64,000 nucleotides of DNA. Source: Limnobacter sp. 130 (lineage in GTDB: Bacteria > Pseudomonadota > Gammaproteobacteria > Burkholderiales > Burkholderiaceae_B). Where the stretch lies: contig NZ_LR732331.1 of assembly GCF_902506325.1 (NCBI RefSeq), positions 124,001 through 188,000 on the forward strand, given 5' to 3'. A program made the position numbers and the translations under genes. Positions within the stretch are counted from its first letter, which is position 1; every line of letters starts with the position of its first letter. Positions 35,690-44,517 of this stretch are shown here, one piece after another. The notes under the pieces were generated by a model, which did no database searches, was not told the origin of the DNA, and saw only the letters and a list, made by a program, of their open reading frames with translations.

Positions 35690-36103
35690 TCATGGTGTGC
35701 TTTGCGGCTCGGTCATGAAGCCGAGTTTTTCAATGCCGGCACGTTGTGCAGCAGCCATCACTTGCACCACTTTTTCGTACTCCACAGCCTTGTCGCCTTG
35801 AATGCGCAATTCAGGTTGTTTTTCCTGTTGCGCCACGGCCTGTAAACGAAGCTCCAGGTTTTCGAAGGTGAGTTCTTCATCGTTCCAGTTCAAGGTGCCG
35901 TCACGCATAACGCTGAGCGTGACGACATCAGGTTTTACTTCGGTGGGTTGCTGGCTGGCCTGTGGCAAATCTACTTTCACCGAGTGCGTAATCACGGGCA
36001 CGGTGATGATGAAAATAATCAGCAGCACCAACATCACGTCCACCAGGGGCGTCATGTTGATTTCACTCATTTCCTGCTGATCGTCGTAAGAATTGAACGA
36101 CAT
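35690..36103 (-). CDS. exbD: ExbD biopolymer transport protein
   Basis: A 137-residue ExbD/TolR protein: one N-terminal transmembrane helix with the proton-path Asp (NMTPLVDVMLVLLIIF) and a periplasmic domain (ELRIQGDKAVEYEKVVQVM). It forms the motor with ExbB that energises TonB. It is the last gene of tonB-exbB-exbD, three bases after exbB. Confidence 0.95.
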   Translation of the reverse strand: MSFNSYDDQQEMSEINMTPLVDVMLVLLIIFIITVPVITHSVKVDLPQASQQPTEVKPDVVTLSVMRDGTLNWNDEELTFENLELRLQAVAQQEKQPELRIQGDKAVEYEKVVQVMAAAQRAGIEKLGFMTEPQSTP

Positions 36104-36106
36104 GGC

Positions 36107-36826
36107 TTACGCCTCCTTTTTCAAGGACATCGTGCGCACTGCGGAATCTTTTTGCATGGGTGAGCCGGTCAGGAAGTAGGCGTGCAGCTGGCGTGCAAAA
36201 CGGTTCAACTTGCCCAGCAAGCCCTTGTTGGCTCGGGTTAGTGCGTTGTACCCCAGAACCGCCGGAATGGCCACAGCCAAACCGAAGGCTGTCATGATGA
36301 GTGCCTCGCCCACGGGGCCAGCCACCTTGTCAATGCTCGCCTGGCCGGAAACACCAATGCCAACCAAGGCATGGTAAATACCCCACACGGTACCGAACAG
36401 GCCAACAAACGGCGCGGTTGAACCCACGGAGGCCAGAATGGACAAGCCAGATTGCAGTTTTTCTGCGGCCTCGTCCATGGCGCCACGCAAGGCCTCGCTC
36501 AGCCAGTCGGCCAGGCTGATTTGTCCGTGCAAGTCGTCTTTGTTGGTGCTGTGGTGGTTGACCGCTGCCTGGCCTTCAATGGCCATGTGGTGAAACGGAT
36601 TGCCGGTGTCTTTGCCCAGCACTTGAAGGCCTTCAGCAAAACTGTGTGTGTGCCAGAACTGATCGACTGCGCCCACATTTTTGCGCAAGCGGTACAGGCG
36701 AATGCTGCGGGTGATGATGACGTACCACGACGCGATCGACATGATCAGCAACAACAACGCAACGCTTTTGATGACCCAGTCGCCCTGGGCCCACATTGCG
36801 GCCATACCGTAGGGGTTGTTTTCCAT
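36107..36826 (-). CDS. exbB: ExbB biopolymer transport protein
   Basis: A 239-residue inner-membrane protein with three hydrophobic segments, around residues 20-40, 125-150 and 170-190. The family motif SVGSTAPFVGLFGTVWGIYHAL and the later GPVGEALIMTAFGLAVAIPAVLGYN are diagnostic. It builds the pentameric proton channel of the TonB motor. Confidence 0.95.
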   Translation of the reverse strand: MENNPYGMAAMWAQGDWVIKSVALLLLIMSIASWYVIITRSIRLYRLRKNVGAVDQFWHTHSFAEGLQVLGKDTGNPFHHMAIEGQAAVNHHSTNKDDLHGQISLADWLSEALRGAMDEAAEKLQSGLSILASVGSTAPFVGLFGTVWGIYHALVGIGVSGQASIDKVAGPVGEALIMTAFGLAVAIPAVLGYNALTRANKGLLGKLNRFARQLHAYFLTGSPMQKDSAVRTMSLKKEA

Positions 36827-36856
36827 TTCAATAAACCTCGCTTAAATTCAATGTTC

Positions 36857-37579
36857 TCAGTTATTCAATACAAAAGAAACCGGCTGTACGTACCAAAACG
36901 GTATTGGTTTGTCGCCTCGCTTGGCGGGCACATACTTCCAGGTTTTCACAGCCTGAAGGGCTGCGTTGTCCAGTCGCGCAAAGCCGCTTGACCGGTTCAG
37001 TTTGATCTCGCCCACGCTGCCGTCGGGCAGAATGTAAACGTCCAGCAAAACACGGCCTTGCTCACCCAATCTGCGCGACAGCGCGGGGTATTGCGGGGCA
37101 GGGTTATTCAGGTGCGCTGCATCGGTGCGGGGTGGTGTGACCGGTGCGGGTGCCACGGGTGCCGGGGCTGCCTTTTGCACAGGCGCTGGCGGCGCAGGTG
37201 GTGCAACCGGTGCAGTCTGTTCAACGGGTTCCGGTGCCACTTCACGAACAGGCTCGGGCCTTGGTGTGGGCTTTGGTGTGGGTTTGGGCACCGGTTTGGG
37301 TTCGGGTTTCGCAACCGGTTTTGGCTCGGGCTTCGGTGGTGGCGGAACCGGCTTTGGCGGTGGTGGTGCAGGCTCAGGAGCCACCAGCACACCGATCACG
37401 CTTGGCGGTGTAATCACCGGATCGCTAATGCTCATTTGCTGTGCCGCCCAAACCAAACCCAGCACGTGCAACAGCACCACGCCGACCAAAGTCGTGGCGT
37501 TGCCAAGGGATTGTGCGTTGTTGCTCAGCGGAGCACTCATTGGAATGGATAGGGTGTTCATCGAATCGTTTGTTGCCAT
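36857..37579 (-). CDS. tonB: TonB energy-transducing protein
   Basis: Spans the periplasm and transmits energy to the outer-membrane receptors, four of which lie in this window. The 240-residue product has one N-terminal anchor helix (LVGVVLLHVLGLVWAA), a long Pro-Lys/Pro-Glu linker (PKPxPKP repeats, about 65-115) and the C-terminal TonB domain (QYPALSRRLGEQGRVLLDVY). In-frame ATGs exist at 37621, 37579 and 37561. The first lies 10 bases from the Fur box and would leave no leader, so 37579 is used, with moderate certainty. Confidence 0.92.
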   Translation of the reverse strand: MATNDSMNTLSIPMSAPLSNNAQSLGNATTLVGVVLLHVLGLVWAAQQMSISDPVITPPSVIGVLVAPEPAPPPPKPVPPPPKPEPKPVAKPEPKPVPKPTPKPTPRPEPVREVAPEPVEQTAPVAPPAPPAPVQKAAPAPVAPAPVTPPRTDAAHLNNPAPQYPALSRRLGEQGRVLLDVYILPDGSVGEIKLNRSSGFARLDNAALQAVKTWKYVPAKRGDKPIPFWYVQPVSFVLNN

Positions 37580-37630
37580 TTTGCTTGCTGCCCATGGGGT
37601 GAGCAAGCCGGTGTCATGCATTCCAGTTTA

Positions 37631-37649
37631 GTGAATGAGAATTAATATC
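37631..37649. promoter_or_regulatory. Fur-like box for tonB-exbBD
   Basis: Matches 13 of 19 bases of the Fur consensus on the minus strand (gatattaattctcattcac). It lies 51 bases before the tonB ATG used here, in promoter position. Confidence 0.7.
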
Positions 37650-37724
37650 AAAGAGAGTGTAGCAGATCTTCACCTTTAAAACTCGACCGTCAGGTTCGGG
37701 TCATTACTCATGCAGCGCTGCCAC

Positions 37725-37839
37725 CGAGAAGGGTCTTTCCGAGCGAGGAGGGCCTACCGGTGAGGATGCCAACTGTTGCGAAGAAGGAGATTTGCGGTAG
37801 ACCCACGGCAATCTCACTCGGAAAGATTAAAACGAGAAG
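37725..37839. repeat. Nested inverted-repeat element, candidate structured RNA or small MITE
   Basis: A perfect 10-bp outer stem (tctttccgag 37734-37743 with ctcggaaaga 37817-37826) continues, after one mismatch, with gagg/tctc. An inner 10-bp stem with one mismatch (gggcctaccg 37750-37759 with cggtagaccc 37795-37804) encloses a 35-base apical loop. A competing pairing gagatt/aatctc (37787-37792 with 37810-37815) would exclude the lower stem. The element is flanked by a 7-bp direct repeat cgagaag (37725-37731, 37833-37839), which could be a target-site duplication. It resembles no riboswitch class I can name. Confidence 0.5.
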
Positions 37840-37852
37840 TGTTCTCATTATC
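37834..37852. promoter_or_regulatory. Fur-like box upstream of bfr
   Basis: gagaagtgttctcattatc matches 13 of 19 Fur-consensus bases; its left part is the symmetrical gagaa-gtg-ttctc. It is 124 bases before the bfr start. Because bfr is often induced by iron, Fur might act here positively or on a small RNA; direction is not shown by sequence. Confidence 0.55.
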
Positions 37853-37976
37853 ATTTAGCTTTTTGATTTTATCAAGTGTTTTTTTAAGAAGCGCACCAGA
37901 AAAGGGTTTCAGGCGACTTGGCGCACGTTGTACACTATGGTCTTGAGTCGATTTATGAATGCAAGGGAGAAGAACA

Positions 37977-38453
37977 ATGAAAGGTTCGAACAAGGTTATT
38001 GCGGCGCTGAATGCGCAGTTGAAGAACGAGCTAACAGCGATTAACCAGTATTTCCTGCATTCGCGCATTTTCGGGAATTGGGGTTTGGACGTGCTCAAGA
38101 AAAAAGAGTACGAAGAATCAATTGGCGAAATGAAGCACGCTGATTTGCTGATTGAACGTGTGTTGATGCTGGACGGGCTGCCGAATCTGCAAGACCTCGG
38201 CAAATTGATGATTGGCGAGAACACCCATGAAATTCTGCAAAGCGACCTGAAAATGGAAAGCGCAGCCCAGGTCACCATCAAAGACGGCATCAAGGTTTCC
38301 GAAGAAGAGCGGGATTATGTTTCTCGCGACATTTTGAAAGTGATTCTGGAAGACACCGAAGAGCACATCGATTGGCTGGAAACCCAGCTGAGCCTGATTG
38401 ACAGGGTAGGTCTGCAGAATTATGAGCAGTCCATGATGGGTGTTTCAGAGTAA
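37977..38453 (+). CDS. bfr: Bacterioferritin
   Basis: Iron-storage haemoprotein subunit of 158 residues, forming 24-mer shells. From ATG 37977 (ribosome-binding site GGGAG seven bases upstream), the ferroxidase ligands Glu18, Tyr25, Glu51, His54, Glu94 and His130 and the haem-ligand Met52 fall on the Escherichia coli numbering. Position 127, normally Glu, is Thr (EDTEEH), with Glu at 128 and 129. Whether this is common in the lineage cannot be checked here. bfd follows 100 bases later, so storage and release are linked. Confidence 0.94.
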   Translation: MKGSNKVIAALNAQLKNELTAINQYFLHSRIFGNWGLDVLKKKEYEESIGEMKHADLLIERVLMLDGLPNLQDLGKLMIGENTHEILQSDLKMESAAQVTIKDGIKVSEEERDYVSRDILKVILEDTEEHIDWLETQLSLIDRVGLQNYEQSMMGVSE

Positions 38454-38498
38454 ATTCTCTAAAGATTTTCACGATGCGTTGAAAAAACACTTGATTAT

Positions 38499-38517
38499 AG
38501 TAATGCGAATCATTATT
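38499..38517. promoter_or_regulatory. Fur box for bfd
   Basis: agtaatgcgaatcattatt matches 14 of 19 Fur-consensus bases and ends 36 bases before the bfd GTG start. Derepression of bfd under iron starvation would release stored iron. Confidence 0.75.
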
Positions 38518-38553
38518 ATTAATTTCAAGTTCAACGCATTTTGAGGTCCGCCC

Positions 38554-38754
38554 GTGATCGTATGCATTTGTGCCAATGTTAGCGACCGTACCATTTCCGA
38601 AGCTGTTCGCAGCGGTTGCGGTTCTGTAGACGACATCACCATGAAAACAGGTGCATGTTCAGGCTGTGGCCAGTGCCGCATGCACTGCCAAAGCGAAATT
38701 GATGCTCACAATACGCTGGTTCAGGTCAGCGAAATGAGCCAGCAAACAGCCTGA
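38554..38754 (+). CDS. bfd: Bacterioferritin-associated ferredoxin
   Basis: A 66-residue [2Fe-2S] protein (BFD-like domain). Cysteines at CIC (4, 6) and in GACSGCGQC (around 34-41) supply the cluster ligands. It delivers electrons to the bacterioferritin haem to mobilise iron. The start is GTG 38554. Its stop is two bases from the convergent end of the siderophore operon. Confidence 0.93.
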   Translation: MIVCICANVSDRTISEAVRSGCGSVDDITMKTGACSGCGQCRMHCQSEIDAHNTLVQVSEMSQQTA

Positions 38755-38755
38755 T

Positions 38756-39931
38756 TTATTCCAGGTAAACAACCTGGGGCGGCGCGTGCATCAAGAAATT
38801 CTGGTGCGAAATATTCCACGCATAAGCCCCTGCCAGCGTAAACACCAGGTAATCACCAAGAGCCAATTCTTGAACCGGGAGTTGGTGGTGCAAACGATCT
38901 TTTGGTGTGCACAGCTGCCCCACAATATTCGCCGTTGAATTGTGTACAACCGCAGCCTGTCCGTTGCGGTGCACCCACACTGGGTGGTTGTGGCTTTGTG
39001 CCGCAGGCGTTCGGAAGTGATGGGTACCGCCTTTGCCAATCGCAAACCACTGTCCATGGCTTTGTTTCAGATCAATCACTTCCATCACGTAGTGCCCACA
39101 AAACGCGCTTACAAAGCGGCCGCATTCAAACCTGATTTGCCGTGTTTGCAGGTCGTGTTGCTTGATCAACTCATCAAGCTGACTACAAAATTGTTCCCAG
39201 TTGAACTGTTCGTCAACGCACTGGTAGTTCACGCCAATCCCGCCGCCCACATTCAACACTTTGCTGCGAATGTGCCATTGCGATTCCCATTCACGATTGA
39301 TCTGAAAGTATCGTTCCATCAATTTCAAATGGTTCTCGACAGACATTTGATGCGACATGGAATGAAAATGAAATCCATCAAACTCAAGGTGTTGTGATTC
39401 TTGAATCAGCGCCAGCGCGGTGCCAAGGTCGCTGGGGTCGAGCCCAAAGGGGGTGGCTTGACCGCCCATTTGCAGTTTGCTGCCCGCGATACCGTCGAGC
39501 GCAATATTCATGCGCAGCATGATGGTTTGGGTTTGAGAGCCGTTGGCGCAAAGCGTGGCGAGGCGTTTCAGTTCAGTGAGACTTTCCACATGAATACAGG
39601 CCACATGTTGGTTCAGTGCCTGTTGCAGGTCTTCAGTGGTTTTGCCGGGGCCACCAAAAATCAGGGGTTTGCCAAATTGCTGCTCATTCAAGTGGGCCAG
39701 CTCGCCCGCCGATGCGGCTTCGAACCCGTCAACGTGTGGGGCCAGCGTGTTTAGCAGCCGCACATCGGGGTTGGCTTTGGCCGCGTAATACAGTTGGCAG
39801 TTTTGCGGAAGGTGCTGTTTCATGTGTTGTGCATGCGTGGCCAATGCAGGCAGGTCGTACACGTAGGCACACCAGGGTGATGTGCCTGAGCTGGCTTTTT
39901 CAACAAGCAGTTTCTTCAGTTTGTTTGTCAT
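38756..39931 (-). CDS. PLP-dependent decarboxylase, PvsE/SbnH-like
   Basis: A 391-residue fold-type III PLP enzyme related to diaminopimelate/ornithine decarboxylases. PLP Lys52 (YYAAKANPD), GGGIGVNY and the C-terminal Cys region (GQLCTPKDRL) are present. In vibrioferrin synthesis PvsE decarboxylates a citryl-serine intermediate; SbnH acts on a citryl-diaminopropionate intermediate in staphyloferrin B. Position last after two NIS synthetases, MFS and ATP-grasp matches pvsE. The ATG at 39931 overlaps the upstream gene by 32 bases; a start three codons earlier is also possible. Confidence 0.85.
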   Translation of the reverse strand: MTNKLKKLLVEKASSGTSPWCAYVYDLPALATHAQHMKQHLPQNCQLYYAAKANPDVRLLNTLAPHVDGFEAASAGELAHLNEQQFGKPLIFGGPGKTTEDLQQALNQHVACIHVESLTELKRLATLCANGSQTQTIMLRMNIALDGIAGSKLQMGGQATPFGLDPSDLGTALALIQESQHLEFDGFHFHSMSHQMSVENHLKLMERYFQINREWESQWHIRSKVLNVGGGIGVNYQCVDEQFNWEQFCSQLDELIKQHDLQTRQIRFECGRFVSAFCGHYVMEVIDLKQSHGQWFAIGKGGTHHFRTPAAQSHNHPVWVHRNGQAAVVHNSTANIVGQLCTPKDRLHHQLPVQELALGDYLVFTLAGAYAWNISHQNFLMHAPPQVVYLE

Positions 39932-41648
39932 GGTGTGCAATCAAAGGATGTGAAAGAAATGTGTAGTCTGAAAGGCGGTCTGCCTTTCTGAATAAACGTG
40001 TTTTAAGATTGTTTTTCGATGCCAGTGCATGCCCTTGCAGCAAATCGGAAAGGGCCTGTGGTTCACCCAACTCATGGAGAATGTTTTGCAACAATGTTGC
40101 AAGGTGTTGCCAGGCGCGTTGTTCCAGGCCCGGGGTATGCTGGCAGGCGTGGAAAATCATCTCGGCAATGTTGTTCACGAGCAGGCAATAACTGACTCTT
40201 TTCCAGCCCTGGTCTGCGGAATAATGCACCGAAGCAATCGCACGTTCCGAAAGGTTTTTCAGGCGTTCATGGGGCCAATGTTGCGGAATCAGCTTGGTGC
40301 CTTCCAGGTCGCGGATCCATACCTGCACGGGCAATCCGTTTGAAGTGGCCAACACCGTATTTTGCAAATGCGGTTCAAGTACTACGCCATGTTTAAACAG
40401 CAAGGTTAGCGTGCCGGGTACCAGCAGTTTGAAGTAACACTGTAACCAGTTCAGGATGAATTCAGCCTTGCCTGCACCCTGCTGTGCGGCCTGTTCGGCC
40501 TGTTCGCCAAGTCGCAGTGCCAGTTGACTTTCACCCGAGTTGTTCCAGGCGGCAAGGGATCCAGCCATGTGAATATCGCTGTGCTGGGTGCGAAGTTGTT
40601 CCCTGAAAATAATTCCGAAGCTTTCCTGCAGGTTGACGGTTTCTTCGATGCTGGCGGCTGTGTAGGTTTGGTTCAGGTTCAGTGTGCAGGCCGACGGTTC
40701 CCGCAACATGCGAAAGCCAGGGTGCCTGTATTCAACCTGTTCAAAGGTGGGTGCAAGTAATTCAGTCATTCCCACTGCACTTTCAAGTTCGTACCATGCA
40801 TTTTTGCGAATGCAGTTGGTCAGGCGAACATGAATGGAGCATTTCAAAAACACATCGAGTTCAGGGTGATACAGCGTGCGCACCGACGACGTGGGCCACA
40901 CCACTTTGCCCAAAGGGCCAAGGTGGCGAATCAGTTTTTTCTGGTTTGCCTGTTGATAAATTCTTGAGCCCAGAACAAGGTTCACTTCCCATGGGTGGCA
41001 AGGGTACAAACCGCCACGCCCGGTTAGCACTTCAGACACTTTGTTGATCACTGGCTTCCCCAGTTCTTGCAGCAGGGCAGGATCAATGTCAAACCAATGC
41101 AACTGGAAAGCGGCGCCCACTTCTGGTGAGCAGTTCATAAGTTCGTCGGGCTGGACACCCGAGCGGCTTTTCGGACTCGGGTGAAACGGGTGCCCCCACA
41201 GCAAGGACTGTTCGGTGTGTTGCAAGGCGTTCAGGTAAGGCACTTTGGTGCTGTTCAAAAACCTTTGCATGTTCTGCAGGCTATTGTTGATCTGCGCCTG
41301 CAATTCGACGTTTGGTTCGGTTTGGGTCAGCATGGCCATGTGTTCGAGCAGGGCTTGAATGGCCGCTTGCGTACTCAGTACTTGCCATGGTTTTCCCATG
41401 GGTTTGGCAAACAGTTTTGAGCCCAGTTTGATCTGGTTCAATGCGCCCCGTGCCTGTACCTTGAAAGCGATTTTCAGCACGGGGTAGGCTGTGCGAATTC
41501 TTACGGTTTCGCCTTCCAGCAGGTCGCTTTGCAAGGCCTTGGGCAAGTCGCCCTGAGCATGCCAGTCGACCAGTTGATGCGGCACTGCAAATTCGCGCAG
41601 GTAGCAGTTCAGCAGGTGGTTGAGACTGTGGAGTTCAGCTTGAGACAT
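39900..41648 (-). CDS. IucA/IucC-family NIS siderophore synthetase, PvsD-like
   Basis: A 582-residue NRPS-independent siderophore synthetase that adenylates a carboxylate, usually citrate, and joins it to an amine or alcohol. Motifs: GHPFHPSPKSRSG (152-164), LKCSIHVRLTNCIRK, the HMAGSLAAW region, EPHLQNTV and the C-terminal KNNLKTR from the FhuF-like part. By order it corresponds to PvsD, which starts vibrioferrin by coupling citrate to serine. It overlaps the MFS gene by 40 bases. Confidence 0.88.
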   Translation of the reverse strand: MSQAELHSLNHLLNCYLREFAVPHQLVDWHAQGDLPKALQSDLLEGETVRIRTAYPVLKIAFKVQARGALNQIKLGSKLFAKPMGKPWQVLSTQAAIQALLEHMAMLTQTEPNVELQAQINNSLQNMQRFLNSTKVPYLNALQHTEQSLLWGHPFHPSPKSRSGVQPDELMNCSPEVGAAFQLHWFDIDPALLQELGKPVINKVSEVLTGRGGLYPCHPWEVNLVLGSRIYQQANQKKLIRHLGPLGKVVWPTSSVRTLYHPELDVFLKCSIHVRLTNCIRKNAWYELESAVGMTELLAPTFEQVEYRHPGFRMLREPSACTLNLNQTYTAASIEETVNLQESFGIIFREQLRTQHSDIHMAGSLAAWNNSGESQLALRLGEQAEQAAQQGAGKAEFILNWLQCYFKLLVPGTLTLLFKHGVVLEPHLQNTVLATSNGLPVQVWIRDLEGTKLIPQHWPHERLKNLSERAIASVHYSADQGWKRVSYCLLVNNIAEMIFHACQHTPGLEQRAWQHLATLLQNILHELGEPQALSDLLQGHALASKNNLKTRLFRKADRLSDYTFLSHPLIAHHDKQTEETAC

Positions 41649-42814
41649 TGGCGTGATCCTGTTTTTTGAATGTGATAAACAAGTGGCATGGCAGCAAGGC
41701 TTGCCACGGCGGAAAGCAGAAAAGGCGAAGCAAGGGTCATGTGGCTGACTGCAAAACCGGCACCAATGCCTGCGGCCACACCGGCCAGTTTTCCGACGCT
41801 ATCGAGTGAACCAAACCAGGCGCCGGCGTGCGCAGCCTGAAATGATTTTGCAACCAGTTGGTGAATGCCGTGGTAACCCATCCAGATGCCAACGCCAAAC
41901 AAAATGCGTGCTCCCGCCAACGCCAACTCGTTGCTGAATTGCCACTGAATGCATGCGGCAGTCGCAAGCGTCAACATGCTGAGTTGGCAATTGAAAGCCC
42001 AGTTTGGAAAACGCTTTTTCAGCAGCGGTTGAAGCAGTAAATAAACAAGGTGGGGCAGTACGTACAGCAGGGCAATGGCTGTTGTGCTGGCAATGCCGGG
42101 GGCAGCATAGGGAAGAAAATACGGGAATGTGACCACCATTGCGAAGCAGAACAGGGCTTGCAGACTGCACACGGCCAGCGTCGATGCATATTGATCTGGC
42201 GGGTTTATTTCATTGGCAATGGCATCTTTTTTTACCGCCGGGTTTAAGTGTGCCGAGTTCGGTTGGCTCGAGTCTTTGGGCAATGTGAAGGCATACAGTG
42301 CACCCAGCATGGGGAGAGCGGCCAACACAATGTACAGTTGTTGCAACTTGAGATACTCAATGCCAACAGCCAGCACCAATGGCGCAGTGAGCAGCGCCAT
42401 GCGCGCGCTGAACTGTGTCCAGTTCAATGTGGCTGCCAGGGTTTCACGCGGCATGGTGGTGGCCAGATAGGAATTGGCCGCAGCCAGCGTGCCGCCCATG
42501 AGGCCTTGCAGGGTTAATGCCATGACCAGTTCGGGCACTGAACTGGCAACACCGACCCACACGAACGCGATGGACAAACCGGCCAGTGCACGAATCAACG
42601 AGAAACGCCGGCCAAACCGGTCAGCCACTTTGCCCCACAGCGGGCCGCTGAGTGCGGTCAGCAGTGTGGGCCATGCAAATACAAATCCGATCCATGGGCT
42701 GTTCGATGGCAGCCCCAGATCGGTGAACAGCAAGGGCAGGTAAAGGGGCATACCCAACACTGTGAATGCGGCCAGAAAATGGCAGGACAGCACTGCGAGC
42801 AAGACACGATTCAT
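41609..42814 (-). CDS. MFS exporter in siderophore operon, PvsC-like
   Basis: A 401-residue major facilitator protein with about 12 hydrophobic helices. The loop motif GKVADRFGRRFSLIRAL between helices 2 and 3 is the MFS signature. Its place between the two NIS synthetase genes fits the exporter PvsC of vibrioferrin or SbnD of staphyloferrin B. The ATG 42814 overlaps the preceding stop in an ATGA junction; a longer frame upstream lies inside the previous gene. Confidence 0.87.
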   Translation of the reverse strand: MNRVLLAVLSCHFLAAFTVLGMPLYLPLLFTDLGLPSNSPWIGFVFAWPTLLTALSGPLWGKVADRFGRRFSLIRALAGLSIAFVWVGVASSVPELVMALTLQGLMGGTLAAANSYLATTMPRETLAATLNWTQFSARMALLTAPLVLAVGIEYLKLQQLYIVLAALPMLGALYAFTLPKDSSQPNSAHLNPAVKKDAIANEINPPDQYASTLAVCSLQALFCFAMVVTFPYFLPYAAPGIASTTAIALLYVLPHLVYLLLQPLLKKRFPNWAFNCQLSMLTLATAACIQWQFSNELALAGARILFGVGIWMGYHGIHQLVAKSFQAAHAGAWFGSLDSVGKLAGVAAGIGAGFAVSHMTLASPFLLSAVASLAAMPLVYHIQKTGSRQCLKLNSTVSTTC

Positions 42815-44517
42815 GGCAGGTCTCGCAAGGGGTTGGGGCCAGTCATGCCGTAAAACTTGTTCACGTCGCGTGCGCCGCACTCTTGTTTGCTCAACAGGCT
42901 CGCGCTTTGCAACAGGTACTTAACAGGATGCATGCGTGAATACAACAACAGCTCGCTGGCCAGGTCGGTGTCGAATCCCTCCTTGCGCAGGTTGCTCAGG
43001 GTGTGTTCAATGGCCTTGCGCAATGTAAGCAAAGCTTGTTGGCGATTCAGGGCACCACTTTGGGCGAGCCCGTCGAGCACAGCAAGCAAGTTCAGCTGCA
43101 GGGTGATGGTGATAAACATGTGGGCAAGCGGTGCCTCGTCGTTCACCAGAATGCGGGCGTCTTGCAGGTCGTGCACATTGTGTCCGTGGCTTGCAGCGGC
43201 TGTTTCAAAGCGACTTGGCCACAAACGTGCCGCGTCGTTGTCTTTCATCACAAGCGTGGGTGGTCGCCCTGGGCGCAACGACAGCACCGAATTTTGTTGA
43301 TTCGATTCCAGCGCAATGCCATGTTGAATCCACAAGCGAAGGTGCACGCCAATCATCAGTGTGCAATAGCTTGCCCACCAGCTTTGCAAGTCTTGCCCTT
43401 GTTGTTCCAGGTACTCAAGCAGATAAGATTTTCCGCTGGGCATGGGGCTGCACAACGTGGCCACGGTAGCCAGTGTTTCATCGGGCAATTCTGCCGGGTA
43501 CAGACGGTGTAAAAAACCTGCGGTGTTCAGTTGTTTGTAGCAGCCGGTGAACGATTCATCCACGTGTCGGTACAAGCCTTTGATTCCTTCATTGGTTTGT
43601 TCGATCGACGCAAGCGCCCGGGCAAACCAGTCGCCATCCCTCAGGGTAGATGGCTTGATGTAGCGAATATTTTTCTGGCCCAGTGTGGCAATGGGCATGG
43701 GTAGTTTGAGGTGTGAGGCGGGGTGGTTCAGCACGGCCACAGTGCGCACCGACAGCGTGGGTTTGACGGACAAATACGTGTGTGGTGCTTCAATGCTTTC
43801 CGGGATGCCCTGTGCTATTGCAGCGCGCATCATGGGGTGAACCGGCAGCAATGTGTGTGTGGTGCAAAGTGACTGTGGCAGACCCACCTGTGCCAGTGTG
43901 GGCCACCACACGGGTTCAGTGCCTGTACTTTCAAATTCGCTTGCAGGCACGGCAAACCAGGCCAGCTCAAACGTGGGGTTGAACTCGGGTGAATAGGCCT
44001 TCAGTTCGCTGGTGTCCATACCGAATTTTGCACGGGCGGTGGGGTAATACGGATGATCCAGAAAACTGGCCATTTGATCGGCGTGCAGCATGCGCTCGGC
44101 CCAGTTGCGCGGGCTGTCATTAAAATTCAGTTGGTGCTGCTGTTCTGTGTAGGTTTGATCACACAGCACGGTTTGATCAATGGCCGCTTGCACTTCAAGT
44201 TCATAATTTCGGTACAGGGCGGCTGAATCTTCGGGCAAGCCTTGCGCCAGAAAACGGATCCATTGCCTTGCGCCGTGTTGCTCAACCCACTGACCGTGTT
44301 GACGTATTTCCCAGTGGGGGTTGGTGGCCCGGTGGGTTTGCATGCTGGGGCTTTCTTTCACTTCAATTCTGCAGGCGGTGGGCAGGTGGTCGAACACCAG
44401 AAATGTGCGGCCTTCGTTGGCTTCAATACGTCCCAAACTGAGTAGGTTACGAACGTCTTCCCGCAGGCAGGTATTGATCAGTCGTAGCGCAATTCGCTGG
44501 TTGTGCAGTGTGTTCAT
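42811..44517 (-). CDS. IucA/IucC-family NIS siderophore synthetase, PvsB-like
   Basis: A 568-residue NIS synthetase, paralogous to the gene two places downstream. Motifs: SFLDHPYYPTARAKFGM (ATP-binding region, 151-167), YLSVKPTLSVRTVAVLN, GIALESNQQNSVL and VMKDNDAARLW. By order it corresponds to PvsB, which joins the two halves of vibrioferrin. The start ATG 44517 forms an ATGA overlap with the ATP-grasp gene. Confidence 0.87.
   Translation of the reverse strand: MNTLHNQRIALRLINTCLREDVRNLLSLGRIEANEGRTFLVFDHLPTACRIEVKESPSMQTHRATNPHWEIRQHGQWVEQHGARQWIRFLAQGLPEDSAALYRNYELEVQAAIDQTVLCDQTYTEQQHQLNFNDSPRNWAERMLHADQMASFLDHPYYPTARAKFGMDTSELKAYSPEFNPTFELAWFAVPASEFESTGTEPVWWPTLAQVGLPQSLCTTHTLLPVHPMMRAAIAQGIPESIEAPHTYLSVKPTLSVRTVAVLNHPASHLKLPMPIATLGQKNIRYIKPSTLRDGDWFARALASIEQTNEGIKGLYRHVDESFTGCYKQLNTAGFLHRLYPAELPDETLATVATLCSPMPSGKSYLLEYLEQQGQDLQSWWASYCTLMIGVHLRLWIQHGIALESNQQNSVLSLRPGRPPTLVMKDNDAARLWPSRFETAAASHGHNVHDLQDARILVNDEAPLAHMFITITLQLNLLAVLDGLAQSGALNRQQALLTLRKAIEHTLSNLRKEGFDTDLASELLLYSRMHPVKYLLQSASLLSKQECGARDVNKFYGMTGPNPLRDLP

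Larger units (their letters stand above)
37650..37976. other. Long tonB-bfr intergenic region
   Basis: The largest gene-free stretch in the window. It holds a nested inverted-repeat element (37725-37839), a second Fur-like box (37834-37852), an AT-rich stretch with a weak hairpin ttgat-ttt-atcaa and T7 run (37863-37884), and the bfr ribosome-binding site (37965-37970). No credible coding frame was found. Confidence 0.7.

Noticed and set aside
37255-37380. Tandem DNA repeat or CRISPR-like array
   Set aside because: The periodicity comes from Pro-Lys/Pro-Glu codons in the TonB linker; no spacers or constant repeats.
37125-37631. Glycine-rich plus-strand open frame suggesting a structural protein
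   Set aside because: It is the complement of the Pro/Lys-rich linker of tonB.
37863-37884. Terminator of a small RNA before bfr
   Set aside because: The hairpin has only five A/T-rich pairs before the T7 run; too weak to call without transcript data.
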